A DNA stretch of 64,000 nt, taken from NCBI GenBank assembly GCA_028284185.1, contig JANQSG010000019.1, forward strand, positions 62,001 to 126,000, in the 5' to 3' direction. Made by a program: the position numbers and the translations under genes. The first letter of the stretch is position 1. Each line of letters opens with the position of its first letter. This stretch comes from Kangiella sp. (GTDB lineage Bacteria > Pseudomonadota > Gammaproteobacteria > Enterobacterales > Kangiellaceae). Below are positions 56,575 to 64,000 of this stretch, piece after piece. The notes under the pieces were generated by a model. It had not been told where the DNA came from. It saw nothing but the letters and a program-made list of their open reading frames with translations, and did no database searches.

Positions 56575-57252
56575 TTAATCAAGGCATCGCACCATGCAAG
56601 ACTGGGTTACATCACCAATCAAGCGTAAGAACAAAGTTCCCAAATCGGCGGTAAACAAATTGGCATCCCTGCTACCCAAAGCGATAACACCTAACTCGGC
56701 ACCATCGCCTAAAGGAATTAAAGCATAAGATTGGATGCTTTTTTCACCATCAAACAGCTGTACGGTACTGTCTGTGACACGGCCACAAACCGGCTCTTGA
56801 GTAATGAATTTTTGATCAGACAATTGCTGCACGGTTAAACAATCACTGTAATTTACATGATTCAGGGTGCCATTAGGATCAAACAACCAAATCTGACAAG
56901 CGTCCAATGCAAAGTCATTGATCATTTTATCTTTTAAGGTATCAACTAATTCCTGCTTGGAACGGGCATAAATTAAAGCCACCGTCATTTCGGTAGCTTT
57001 ATAAAGCAAATTACTGTTTTCAGTAGCTGTTTTCATCAGATCACTGAGCTGATTTTTAAGGTTCTTTTCGCGATCACGCAAATTTAGAATTTGTTTTTCC
57101 ACTAAAGAAACCGAACCATAAACATTATGATTCAAATCCATGCCAAGGAGCAGCTCACTATGGCGATCAAAAAAGTCAGGATTTTGTTGCAAATACTCAA
57201 CAATTTTCTGCTCGATAATTGCGCTTTTTGTTGGTTGTATTTTCGTATTCAT
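56575..57252 (-). CDS. DUF484 family protein
   Basis: The 225 residues begin with the family motif VEYLQQNPDFFDRHSELLLGM. A coiled coil (VEKQILNLRDREKNLKNQLSDLM) and a GAF-like domain (about 95-222) with PLGDGAELGVIALGSRDANLFTADLGTLFL follow. Function is unknown. The start overlaps the dapF stop by four bases (ATGA), so the two are translationally coupled. This pairing is conserved widely, usually followed by xerC, which is missing. Confidence 0.9.
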   Translation of the reverse strand: MNTKIQPTKSAIIEQKIVEYLQQNPDFFDRHSELLLGMDLNHNVYGSVSLVEKQILNLRDREKNLKNQLSDLMKTATENSNLLYKATEMTVALIYARSKQELVDTLKDKMINDFALDACQIWLFDPNGTLNHVNYSDCLTVQQLSDQKFITQEPVCGRVTDSTVQLFDGEKSIQSYALIPLGDGAELGVIALGSRDANLFTADLGTLFLRLIGDVTQSCMVRCLD

Positions 57253-58091
57253 AACTCGATTTGCCCTTCAAATACCCACTTCGCCGGTCCGGTCATGGAA
57301 ACCCGATCTTGATCCTGATTGGTTTGCCCTGACCATTCGATCCACAGACTACCACCTGGCAAAGAGACTTTCACCCGTTTTTCCGTTAGTTGCTGTAAAC
57401 GGCTCACCACCATTGCCGCACAGGCTCCGCTACCGCAGGCCAAAGTTTCACCAACACCTCGTTCAAAAACCCTTAATTTAATATGCTCACGATCTATAAT
57501 TTGCATAAAACCTACATTGGTCTGTTCCGGAAAATAACTGTGCTGACTCATGGCACGACCAATTTTATGCACTGGCGCCTTGTCAATATCATCAACCTTT
57601 ATCACACAATGAGGATTACCCATGGATAAAGCACCAACCTGATAGCGCAACCCCTCTACTTCGAGACTGTAGCTGATAGATTTCTGAGCATAGCGTAAGG
57701 GTATCTGTTCAGGTTCAAAACGTGGCATTCCCATATTGATGGTCACCAAACCATTATCCTCTAAAACCGCTTGCATGGTCGCAGTGCTGGTGGATAGTTG
57801 CAATTCCCTCTTCCAGCTCAAACCTCGTTGCCGCACATATTTAGCCACACAACGCGCACCATTACCACAATGCCCTGATTCACTGCCATCCGCGTTAAAA
57901 ATCTTAAAGTGAAAATCAGTGTTCGGATGCTGAGGTGCTTCAATCAATAAAAGCTGGTCAAAGCCTATACCAAAGTTACGGTTACTCAATCGAGCAACTT
58001 GCTCCCTGTTTAAATAAACTGACTGATTGATACCATCAAGCACCACGAAATCATTTCCCAGTCCATGCATTTTACTAAAATGTAGTAACAT
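57249..58091 (-). CDS. dapF: Diaminopimelate epimerase
   Basis: DapF converts LL- to meso-diaminopimelate for peptidoglycan and lysine. The 280 residues show KMHGLGNDFVVLDG and the catalytic pair Cys75 (GHCGNGARC) and Cys219 (LACGSGACAA). Its ATG overlaps the lptM stop codon by one base (TAATG) and its end overlaps the DUF484 start, giving a tight lptM-dapF-DUF484 operon. Confidence 0.97.
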   Translation of the reverse strand: MLLHFSKMHGLGNDFVVLDGINQSVYLNREQVARLSNRNFGIGFDQLLLIEAPQHPNTDFHFKIFNADGSESGHCGNGARCVAKYVRQRGLSWKRELQLSTSTATMQAVLEDNGLVTINMGMPRFEPEQIPLRYAQKSISYSLEVEGLRYQVGALSMGNPHCVIKVDDIDKAPVHKIGRAMSQHSYFPEQTNVGFMQIIDREHIKLRVFERGVGETLACGSGACAAMVVSRLQQLTEKRVKVSLPGGSLWIEWSGQTNQDQDRVSMTGPAKWVFEGQIEL

Positions 58092-58222
58092 TAGAGACCA
58101 CCTCGCATAGTGGCTGCTGGCTCTTGATCGGGATGACGTAATGGGCCTTTTTGTCCGCAGGCCGATAGCACCAGACCCAACGCCAAAATAGCCAATATAA
58201 GTTTTATTTTGCGTTTAAGCAT
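58091..58222 (-). CDS. lptM: LptM (YifL)-like small lipoprotein
   Basis: This 43-residue protein starts MLKRKIKLILAILALGLVLS and continues ACGQKGPLRHPD. The lipobox Cys22 and the CGQKGPL segment are the signature of LptM, which in E. coli helps the LptD-LptE lipopolysaccharide translocon to mature. Position directly before dapF is the same as in E. coli. Its TAA overlaps the dapF ATG. Only the lipidated N-terminal part is conserved in the family, so its short length is normal. Confidence 0.85.
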   Translation of the reverse strand: MLKRKIKLILAILALGLVLSACGQKGPLRHPDQEPAATMRGGL

Positions 58223-58254
58223 TAAAGACTATGATTTTCATGAAAAAGTCCCAA

Positions 58255-58288
58255 TATCTTGCATGAGCTTGGCTTTATCTGCAAGATA
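58255..58288. promoter_or_regulatory. Inverted repeat in the lptM/cyaY divergent region
   Basis: TATCTTGCA (58255-58263) and TGCAAGATA (58280-58288) are perfect 9-bp arms around 16 bases. They lie between the divergent lptM and cyaY starts. It could be an operator or a leader hairpin. Confidence 0.4.
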
Positions 58289-58354
58289 AGTTTACAATCT
58301 GAGGCAGTTAGCGAGCAGACATTAAGCGCTTCCTGATCTCAGGTCAAAAATACC

Positions 58355-58690
58355 ATGAATAACCGTGAATTTAACGACAAAATTGAACAGACTTTACTCG
58401 CCATAGAAGAGGCGATTGAGGATTTGATCCAACAAACCGATATGGACCTGGATTATGAAACCAGCGCTGGGATCTTGACCATCAGCTTAGGCACTGCTGG
58501 CAAACTGATCCTTAACCGTCAAGCGCCCGTCAAACAGTTGTGGCTGGCAGCAAAAAGCGGGGGCTACCATCTGGATTGGATCGATGGCGACTGGCAAACG
58601 GATCGGGATGGTGAAAAACTGGGGGTATTATTGAACCGAGTCTTTACCGAACAAACTGGCGTTGATGCTAACTTTCAACTCGAATACTAA
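58355..58690 (+). CDS. cyaY: Frataxin homologue CyaY
   Basis: CyaY binds iron and modulates IscS during iron-sulfur cluster assembly. The 111 residues have the acidic first helix (NDKIEQTLLAIEEAIED), the sheet with ILTISLGTAGKLILNRQAPVKQLWLAAKSGG and the HLDWIDGDWQTDRDG segment typical of bacterial frataxins. Divergence from lptM-dapF is the conserved arrangement. Confidence 0.95.
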   Translation: MNNREFNDKIEQTLLAIEEAIEDLIQQTDMDLDYETSAGILTISLGTAGKLILNRQAPVKQLWLAAKSGGYHLDWIDGDWQTDRDGEKLGVLLNRVFTEQTGVDANFQLEY

Positions 58691-58713
58691 CAATCAACAT
58701 CAAGGTCAATAAT

Positions 58714-59388
58714 ATGTCTGACAATGAATTACTGCCCTGCGTCACCATAGAACCTTCCTCAGAACACAAAGCCAGCATTATTTGGTTACACGGCCTGGGA
58801 GCCGACGGTCACGACTTTGAACCTATAGTACCAGAATTAAGATTAAATCCTGAACTGGGCGTACGTTTTATTTTCCCCCACGCTCCAGTAATGCCCGTTA
58901 CCATTAACAACGGTTATCCCATGCGCGCCTGGTATGACATTCGCAATGCCGATCTATCGCAAAGAGAGGATGAGACTGGGGTACGCCGATCAGCCGATCA
59001 AATTATGCATCTGCTCCAAGCAGAATTAGATAAAGGCATTGCCGCAGATAAGATCCTGCTAGCAGGTTTTTCACAAGGCGGTGCTGTAACCTTGCACTTG
59101 GCCACCCGCTTAAACTTTAAAATTGGCGGCATTATCGCCCTTTCAACTTACTTAACCGTTACCGAAAAGCTTAGTGCTGAAAAAACCAAGGCAAACCTGA
59201 ATACCCCGATATTTATGGCACATGGTTCGCAGGATCCCGTGGTACCCATGCAAAGAGCTCAATCCAGCGCCAAACTGCTAACCGAAAATGGTTACCAGAT
59301 TTTGTGGCAGGATTATCCGATGCCACATGCAGTTTGCCCTCCTGAAATTGCCGCCATCAGTCAATACATTCAACAGCAACTGGCCTAG
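58714..59388 (+). CDS. Carboxylesterase/phospholipase family hydrolase
   Basis: The 224 residues form a compact alpha/beta hydrolase: IIWLHGLGADGHDF (oxyanion hole), nucleophile Ser in LAGFSQGGAVTLHLA, Asp in HGSQDPVVP and His in DYPMPHAVCPPE. It matches the Pseudomonas EstB/acyl-protein thioesterase-like group. No signal peptide, so cytoplasmic. It lies 23 bases after cyaY, same strand, probably co-transcribed. Confidence 0.93.
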   Translation: MSDNELLPCVTIEPSSEHKASIIWLHGLGADGHDFEPIVPELRLNPELGVRFIFPHAPVMPVTINNGYPMRAWYDIRNADLSQREDETGVRRSADQIMHLLQAELDKGIAADKILLAGFSQGGAVTLHLATRLNFKIGGIIALSTYLTVTEKLSAEKTKANLNTPIFMAHGSQDPVVPMQRAQSSAKLLTENGYQILWQDYPMPHAVCPPEIAAISQYIQQQLA

Positions 59389-59473
59389 AATTTAGTAATC
59401 AGGAACCTTTACCCATTCCTGGCAACATTTGATTTTATTGGCTTTTTTCTTCAATTTAGGCGACTATTAGCCT

Positions 59474-60502
59474 ATGAAAAATGAAGTGCCACAAATGTCA
59501 CAGCTGCCGGATTTTTGCCGTGCCAGCATTTTATACCTGACCATTATTGCCTGTGTACTATTGGCTTTTCTAATGGCTTTTATGGCTAATAATTGGCGCT
59601 TTAATTTTTGGTATAATTTTTCCAGCTTTGCTTTATTTAATTTGTGGACCGCACTGAGCAGTATCGGCATCTTGTGCCTGATTAAAAAGCATTTTGCAAA
59701 GTTAAGCCTACAGAAATTTTCTTTACTGGCGGTTGTCATCACCACTAGTATCAGCTTGATATTTAGCTTGCTTTTGCTGCTTTATTTGGCCGAACCACTA
59801 AGCTTCTGGAACCTGTTTCGTAATGCTGCTATTGCCTTTATCGTTAGCAGTATTTTCTTTCGTTATTATTACTTGCAACAAAATAGCCTGCTACAAATAC
59901 AAGCCGAAGCCGAAGCCAGAGTACAAGCACTACAATCGAGGATCCGCCCACATTTTTTATTTAATAGCCTGAATACTTTAGCCAATTTAGCGGCTCAAGA
60001 TCCTGAAAGAACCGAAGAATCTATTCTTGATTTGGCAGATATCTTTCGCGCCAGTATGCAACGCTCAGACAAACTAATTGCTTTTGTGGAAGAAAAAAAT
60101 CTTTGTAATCAATATTTAAAGCTGGAACAACAGCGTTTAGGTGACAAACTAAAAGTCGAATGGCAAACCGATACCATTAACGAGCAGCTGCCCTTTCCAC
60201 CATTGTTATTACAGCCAATTATCGAAAATGCAGTTTATCACGGTGTACAAAATCGTAAAGACGGTGGCACTATTCTAATAAAAGGCATTAGCACCAGAAA
60301 CCACATTCAATTAGAGATCACCAATCCCTTACCGCATACAACAACCTCGATGCACAAGGGCAATTCTTTGGCTTTAAATAATATTCGCCAACGTCTGGAA
60401 GTGTTGTATCAGGATCGAGCTAAATTGAACTATCATAGTTCTGGTGATACCTTTTACTGTATCTTAAAGATCCCCAAACGACTTGCCATTGAGTTTGAAT
60501 AG
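59474..60502 (+). CDS. algZ: LytS/AlgZ-type sensor histidine kinase
   Basis: The 342 residues have four N-terminal helices (about 18-38, 48-70, 83-105 and 115-135) and no separate sensor domain. The His_kinase region has His160 in RIRPHFLFNSLNTLANLA, and the ATPase region has LLLQPIIENAVYHGVQN. Gene order algZ-algR-hemC-hemD matches Pseudomonas, where AlgZ (FimS) controls twitching and alginate through AlgR. It is followed by the regulator after five bases. Confidence 0.9.
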   Translation: MKNEVPQMSQLPDFCRASILYLTIIACVLLAFLMAFMANNWRFNFWYNFSSFALFNLWTALSSIGILCLIKKHFAKLSLQKFSLLAVVITTSISLIFSLLLLLYLAEPLSFWNLFRNAAIAFIVSSIFFRYYYLQQNSLLQIQAEAEARVQALQSRIRPHFLFNSLNTLANLAAQDPERTEESILDLADIFRASMQRSDKLIAFVEEKNLCNQYLKLEQQRLGDKLKVEWQTDTINEQLPFPPLLLQPIIENAVYHGVQNRKDGGTILIKGISTRNHIQLEITNPLPHTTTSMHKGNSLALNNIRQRLEVLYQDRAKLNYHSSGDTFYCILKIPKRLAIEFE

Positions 60503-60507
60503 TCAAG

Positions 60508-61212
60508 ATGGAAAATCAATTAAAACTGACTGCTTTAATCGTGGATGATGAAAAACCCGCAAGGGATCGCTTAAAGCGTTTGCTTGCATCGATCAATGTG
60601 ATTGAATTGATTGGGCAAGCTGAAAATGCTGAAGAGGCAATGGAGCTCATCAAGAATTATCAGCCCGCATTAGTTTTTTTGGACATCTCGATGCCCGCCA
60701 TGAATGGTATTCAACTGGCCAATTGGCTACAACAGCAGAACTTTAGCAGTCAGGTGATCTTTACCACTGCTTATGACGAATATGCTTTAGAAGCTTTTGA
60801 AGTTAACGCCAAAGATTATTTATTAAAACCCATTCGCAGTGAGCGTCTGGTTGCTGCTATTAAAAAATTCCTGCCCAAGCAAAACCAGCAACCATTTATT
60901 GTATTAAAAGACGCTTCCAGCACCCATAAAGTTGCTCTTGCTGATATCATTTATCTGCATGCTGATCATAAATACACAGAGGTGCATTTAACTAATAAAA
61001 AATATTTAACCACTGATAGCCTGAAAGAATTTGAGCAGAAATACCCGAACCTTTTTATGCGGATCCACCGCTCAACCCTAATTAATAAACACTTTTTATT
61101 GGGTATTGAAAACAAACAAGATGCGATGCACGTCATTTTAAAAGAGATTGATGCCAAACCGAAAGTCAGCCGCCGCCACCAGTCCGAGTTACGAAAACAC
61201 CTTAAAACCTGA
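60508..61212 (+). CDS. algR: LytTR-type response regulator, AlgR-like
   Basis: The 234 residues have a receiver domain with Asp59 in LVFLDISMPAMNG and Lys in DYLLKPIRSERL, then a LytTR DNA-binding domain (about 130-234) with IIYLHADHKYTEVHL and FMRIHRSTLINKHFL. It is the partner of the preceding kinase. In Pseudomonas AlgR is a global regulator of type IV pili and alginate; its targets here are unknown. A 98-bp gap separates it from hemC. Confidence 0.92.
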   Translation: MENQLKLTALIVDDEKPARDRLKRLLASINVIELIGQAENAEEAMELIKNYQPALVFLDISMPAMNGIQLANWLQQQNFSSQVIFTTAYDEYALEAFEVNAKDYLLKPIRSERLVAAIKKFLPKQNQQPFIVLKDASSTHKVALADIIYLHADHKYTEVHLTNKKYLTTDSLKEFEQKYPNLFMRIHRSTLINKHFLLGIENKQDAMHVILKEIDAKPKVSRRHQSELRKHLKT

Positions 61213-61310
61213 ATCAAATAAGCAGCCATACAGTTTTAGCGACTTGCTGACTTCTATGATAAAATTGCCACACTAAAAGTGATTATAAATATTTTAACAA
61301 CAATCTATTC

Positions 61311-62264
61311 ATGAGTATTTCTACTTTGCGTATTGCCACTCGCCAAAGCCCTTTAGCCCTTTGGCAAGCCGAATACGTTCAATCTCGGTTACAGCAACTT
61401 TATCCTGAGCTGGTTGTTGAACTGGTTCCCATGACTACTCAGGGTGATAAGATTCTGGGCACGCCTTTAACTAAAATTGGTGGTAAAGGTTTGTTTGTCA
61501 AAGAATTGGAACAGGCCATGCTTGATGGCCGCGCCGATATTGCAGTTCATTCCATGAAAGATGTGCCTTATCGCTTTCCTGACGGGCTGGCATTGAAAGT
61601 CATTTGTGAGCGCGAAGATCCCACCGATGCTTTTGTCTCCAACCGTTATCATGATCTCGATGCTCTACCTGTAGGCGCTATCGTCGGTACTTCCAGTATG
61701 CGCCGTAAAATTCAGTTGCTCACATTAAGGCCCGATCTAAAAATTAAGGATCTCAGAGGCAATGTAGGTACCCGTTTGTCTAAACTTGACAATGGCGATT
61801 ATGATGCCATTATTCTGGCTTCCGCTGGACTTAAACGACTTGCATTAACAGGCCGTATCGCCAGTCAAATCACACCCGAACAAATGCTGCCAGCCCCAGG
61901 CCAGGGCGCAGTAGGCATCGAAGCACGTGCAAATGATCCGGAGCTGGATATTTTGTTAGCGCCACTTTGCGATCCCGACAGCCAATTAAGAGTGCTGGCA
62001 GAAAGACGTATTACCGAAACGCTGGAAGCTTCTTGCCAGGTACCGGTAGCGGCTTTTGCCACTATCGATCAGGAGCAATTAACCCTTAAAGCTCTGGTCG
62101 GTTCGCAACAAACCATAATCACTGCCAATGCTGAAGGCCATAAAAAAGATGCCATTGCCATTGGCAACCGGGTGGCCGAACAACTTATAAAACAAGGCGC
62201 GCTAGAATTGATACAAACGGCTATGGTAGCAAACGGCTCTGTAGATAAATCGCTAAATGGCTAA
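61311..62264 (+). CDS. hemC: Porphobilinogen deaminase (hydroxymethylbilane synthase)
   Basis: HemC joins four porphobilinogens into hydroxymethylbilane for heme. The 317 residues show [31 protein letters not shown], and the dipyrromethane cofactor Cys242 in [13 protein letters not shown], the same number as in E. coli. The 3' end overlaps the hemD start by eight bases, so translation is coupled with the fused HemD-HemX gene. Confidence 0.97.
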   Translation: MSISTLRIATRQSPLALWQAEYVQSRLQQLYPELVVELVPMTTQGDKILGTPLTKIGGKGLFVKELEQAMLDGRADIAVHSMKDVPYRFPDGLALKVICEREDPTDAFVSNRYHDLDALPVGAIVGTSSMRRKIQLLTLRPDLKIKDLRGNVGTRLSKLDNGDYDAIILASAGLKRLALTGRIASQITPEQMLPAPGQGAVGIEARANDPELDILLAPLCDPDSQLRVLAERRITETLEASCQVPVAAFATIDQEQLTLKALVGSQQTIITANAEGHKKDAIAIGNRVAEQLIKQGALELIQTAMVANGSVDKSLNG

Positions 62265-64000
62265 ACAAGGCTTTTTAACCATTATTACCAGGCCTCAGCC
62301 CTACGCTGAGAAATTAGCACAGCTATTAAACAAGCACGACTTTAAAACGATCAGCAAGCCACTGATCGATTTTACCGCCAATGCTCACTTTTCTTCAGCA
62401 ACGATCACAAAAAATCTGGAGCAGTTCGATGGCCTTATTTTTATCAGCCAGCAAGCGGTTCTTTTTTTTATTACGCAGCTCTCAGAGTCACAAAAAGCCA
62501 ATTTATCCAATAAAATCCTGATTGCCGTTGGCCGGGCCACTCAAAAGCTACTGTCAGAATATGGCTTTGAATCACTGCTGCCGGAAACCTTTGATAGTGA
62601 AGGGATTTTGGCTTTAATTCATGAACTTGATGGGCAGTCAGCAATACAAAAACTGTTACTGGTTCGAGGCAATAAAGGCCGTAAGTTATTAGAGCAAAAA
62701 CTCAGCCAAAGCTACTCATTGCATATCGCTGAAGTCTACCAGCGTATTGGTATAGCTCAGCAGTTCCCACCGCTGGATAACAACGAACCCATGGCCATTA
62801 TTGTGACCAGCGAACAATTGCTGAACCTGAGCCTGCATCAAATTGACTTGCAAGAGACCAAATCTTTGCAAACTTCTGCAAAATCTTTACGCCAGCAGAT
62901 TGCCTTTATTTGTGCAAGTCGCAGAATTAGTGACAAGGCTGCACAATTAGGGCTGACAAATTGCTATACTGCTAACAGTGCTGGCGATGAGGATCTATTG
63001 GAAGCCTGCCTTGACTGGCGTCAACAACATGATCATCAACATAAATTTGCAGTAACACCCATTGAACAGAGTAAAACAATGAGCGAACAGGAAAATCACG
63101 ACAACGAATTAATCGAAGCTTTAGAGCTGGAAGACGATCAGCCATCAAACCAACATGGTGATGCCAAACCAAAAAAGAAATCCCTTTTACCCAAATTGAT
63201 TTTATGGCTGATCATTTTAACAGCTCTGGGCTATGGCGCTTATTGGCTTTGGCAAAATTTTGCTGCCAGTGAAACCGAACCAACTAGTGGTGAAATCGAT
63301 CGCTTAGTAATCCTGGAAAAAACCATTAAGCAGCAAAATCAGCAAATTGAACAGCTTTTGGCCATTCAATCGAAACAATCAAACCAGGCTCAACAATTAG
63401 AAAAAGAATTCCATCAACAAGTAACAGCCTTACAGCAACAGCTAATCACCAGCCAACGCAAGTTTCAATCCTTAAGTGCCGATGCAGCTACTCAGGCCAA
63501 AGACTGGCAAATTGCTGAGGCCGAATACCTAATTCGACAAGCCGCACAAAAACTCCATTATTCCGATGATATTGGCTCCATAGTGGCTTTGTTGGAAACC
63601 GCTGATCAACAAATTCTAGCCACAGGCGATTCCAACTTTTTGGCTTTAAGACGCGCTATTAGCAATGATATTAGCCAGATTAAATCCGTCGGCTCTCTGG
63701 ATATTGATGGGATCTTGGTAAAACTGGATAGTGCGCAAGAACTGGTTCCTCAACTGGAACTGGCCAGCGTAAAACTGGATAGCCCCGTTATTGAAAGCAC
63801 TGAAGAGATAGAAACCGATCCCAGCGCCTGGCAAACTTTTAAAAACAATATCCGCAATACCTTTAGTGATTACTATAAAATTCATCACTATGAACAAGCG
63901 GTTAAACCTTTTATTAATCCACAACAAGCCAGCTTATTGGAACAAAACCTTTTGCTGAATTTAAAAATGGCACAACTGGCAGCTTTGCGCCATCAACAAT
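62257..64000 (+). CDS. HemD-HemX fusion: uroporphyrinogen III synthase plus membrane HemX, partial at right edge
   Basis: One reading frame with no stop runs from the ATG at 62257 to the window end (581 residues seen). Residues 1 to about 255 are a HemD fold ([19 protein letters not shown], the central ISQQAVLFF and the C-terminal [13 protein letters not shown]). A charged linker follows to about 308. One membrane helix lies near 314-332 ([19 protein letters not shown]). The part beyond is a periplasmic HemX region with a coiled coil (about 345-410) and a helical domain. Met275 (ATG 63079) begins [15 protein letters not shown], like the start of a stand-alone HemX. Such fusions are annotated in other genomes. 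Confidence 0.87.
   Translation, partial: MAKQGFLTIITRPQPYAEKLAQLLNKHDFKTISKPLIDFTANAHFSSATITKNLEQFDGLIFISQQAVLFFITQLSESQKANLSNKILIAVGRATQKLLSEYGFESLLPETFDSEGILALIHELDGQSAIQKLLLVRGNKGRKLLEQKLSQSYSLHIAEVYQRIGIAQQFPPLDNNEPMAIIVTSEQLLNLSLHQIDLQETKSLQTSAKSLRQQIAFICASRRISDKAAQLGLTNCYTANSAGDEDLLEACLDWRQQHDHQHKFAVTPIEQSKTMSEQENHDNELIEALELEDDQPSNQHGDAKPKKKSLLPKLILWLIILTALGYGAYWLWQNFAASETEPTSGEIDRLVILEKTIKQQNQQIEQLLAIQSKQSNQAQQLEKEFHQQVTALQQQLITSQRKFQSLSADAATQAKDWQIAEAEYLIRQAAQKLHYSDDIGSIVALLETADQQILATGDSNFLALRRAISNDISQIKSVGSLDIDGILVKLDSAQELVPQLELASVKLDSPVIESTEEIETDPSAWQTFKNNIRNTFSDYYKIHHYEQAVKPFINPQQASLLEQNLLLNLKMAQLAALRHQQ

Overview
This window looks like chromosomal DNA of a moderately AT-rich gammaproteobacterium (GC judged by eye at a little over 40%). 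The evidence is gene order. Several blocks match layouts typical of Gammaproteobacteria: ygfB-pepP-ubiH-ubiI facing a TIGR02449-type gene, zapA, 6S RNA, fthC and rpiA; dsbA, cytochrome c4 and engB next to polA; lptM-dapF-DUF484-HAD-uvrD with divergent cyaY; and algZ-algR-hemC-hemD-hemX. The mix of Pseudomonas-like and enterobacterial-like neighbourhoods, TRAP transporters, GlyGly-CTERM sorting and PrsK/PrsR suggests a marine heterotroph, possibly near Kangiellaceae. That placement is inference. No plasmid, prophage, insertion sequence, CRISPR array, tRNA or rRNA was recognised.

Layout. 1-1.9 kb: glycine cleavage genes gcvT and gcvH, followed by two abutting nested-hairpin repeats. 1.9-4.7 kb: a Fur-box-controlled ferric-iron ABC uptake pair. 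4.8-7.4 kb: a lipoprotein and a secreted Lys-C-like protease with a GlyGly-CTERM tail. 7.6-14.2 kb: the ubiquinone/pepP operon and the zapA-6S-fthC-rpiA strip. 14.2-17.8 kb: an orphan PrsK/PrsR two-component pair with an acyl carrier protein. 18-25 kb: serA and a tkt-gap-pgk-fba carbon block with a GapB-like dehydrogenase. 25-29.6 kb: a very large sensor with GGDEF and EAL domains. 29.8-36 kb: DUF599, DsbA-like, cytochrome c4, engB, an unannotated structured small RNA and polA. 36-42 kb: a frameshifted NTF2-like gene, a second GGDEF-EAL protein, selO and a serine hydrolase. 42-48.4 kb: an AT-rich region with DnaA boxes, TRAP genes split by murI, a 2OG oxygenase and an AT-rich alpha/beta hydrolase-like gene. 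48.5-58.2 kb: a subtilisin, uvrD, an inserted group of accessory genes, and the HAD-DUF484-dapF-lptM operon, in which xerC is missing. 58.3-64 kb: cyaY, an esterase, algZ-algR, hemC and an open hemD-hemX fusion that runs off the right edge.

How the genes fit together. The central carbon genes lie in one same-strand block and share intermediates (triose phosphates, fructose bisphosphate, ribose 5-phosphate, and 3-phosphoglycerate, the substrate of SerA). Two c-di-GMP enzymes, one with a product-inhibition site and one without, suggest separate signalling inputs. Secreted functions (two serine proteases, lipoproteins, YHS proteins, DsbA-like protein, cytochrome c4) are prominent.

Most notable: (1) a candidate small RNA directly downstream of polA, in the place of Spot 42 or ErsA, with CCUCC-bearing hairpin loops and its own terminator; (2) four copies of a nested-stem repeat whose arms differ between copies but still pair, sometimes through G-U pairs, each copy just beyond the 3' end of a minus-strand gene; (3) an in-frame HemD-HemX fusion that keeps a HemX-like start methionine; (4) a DnaA-box cluster in AT-rich DNA.
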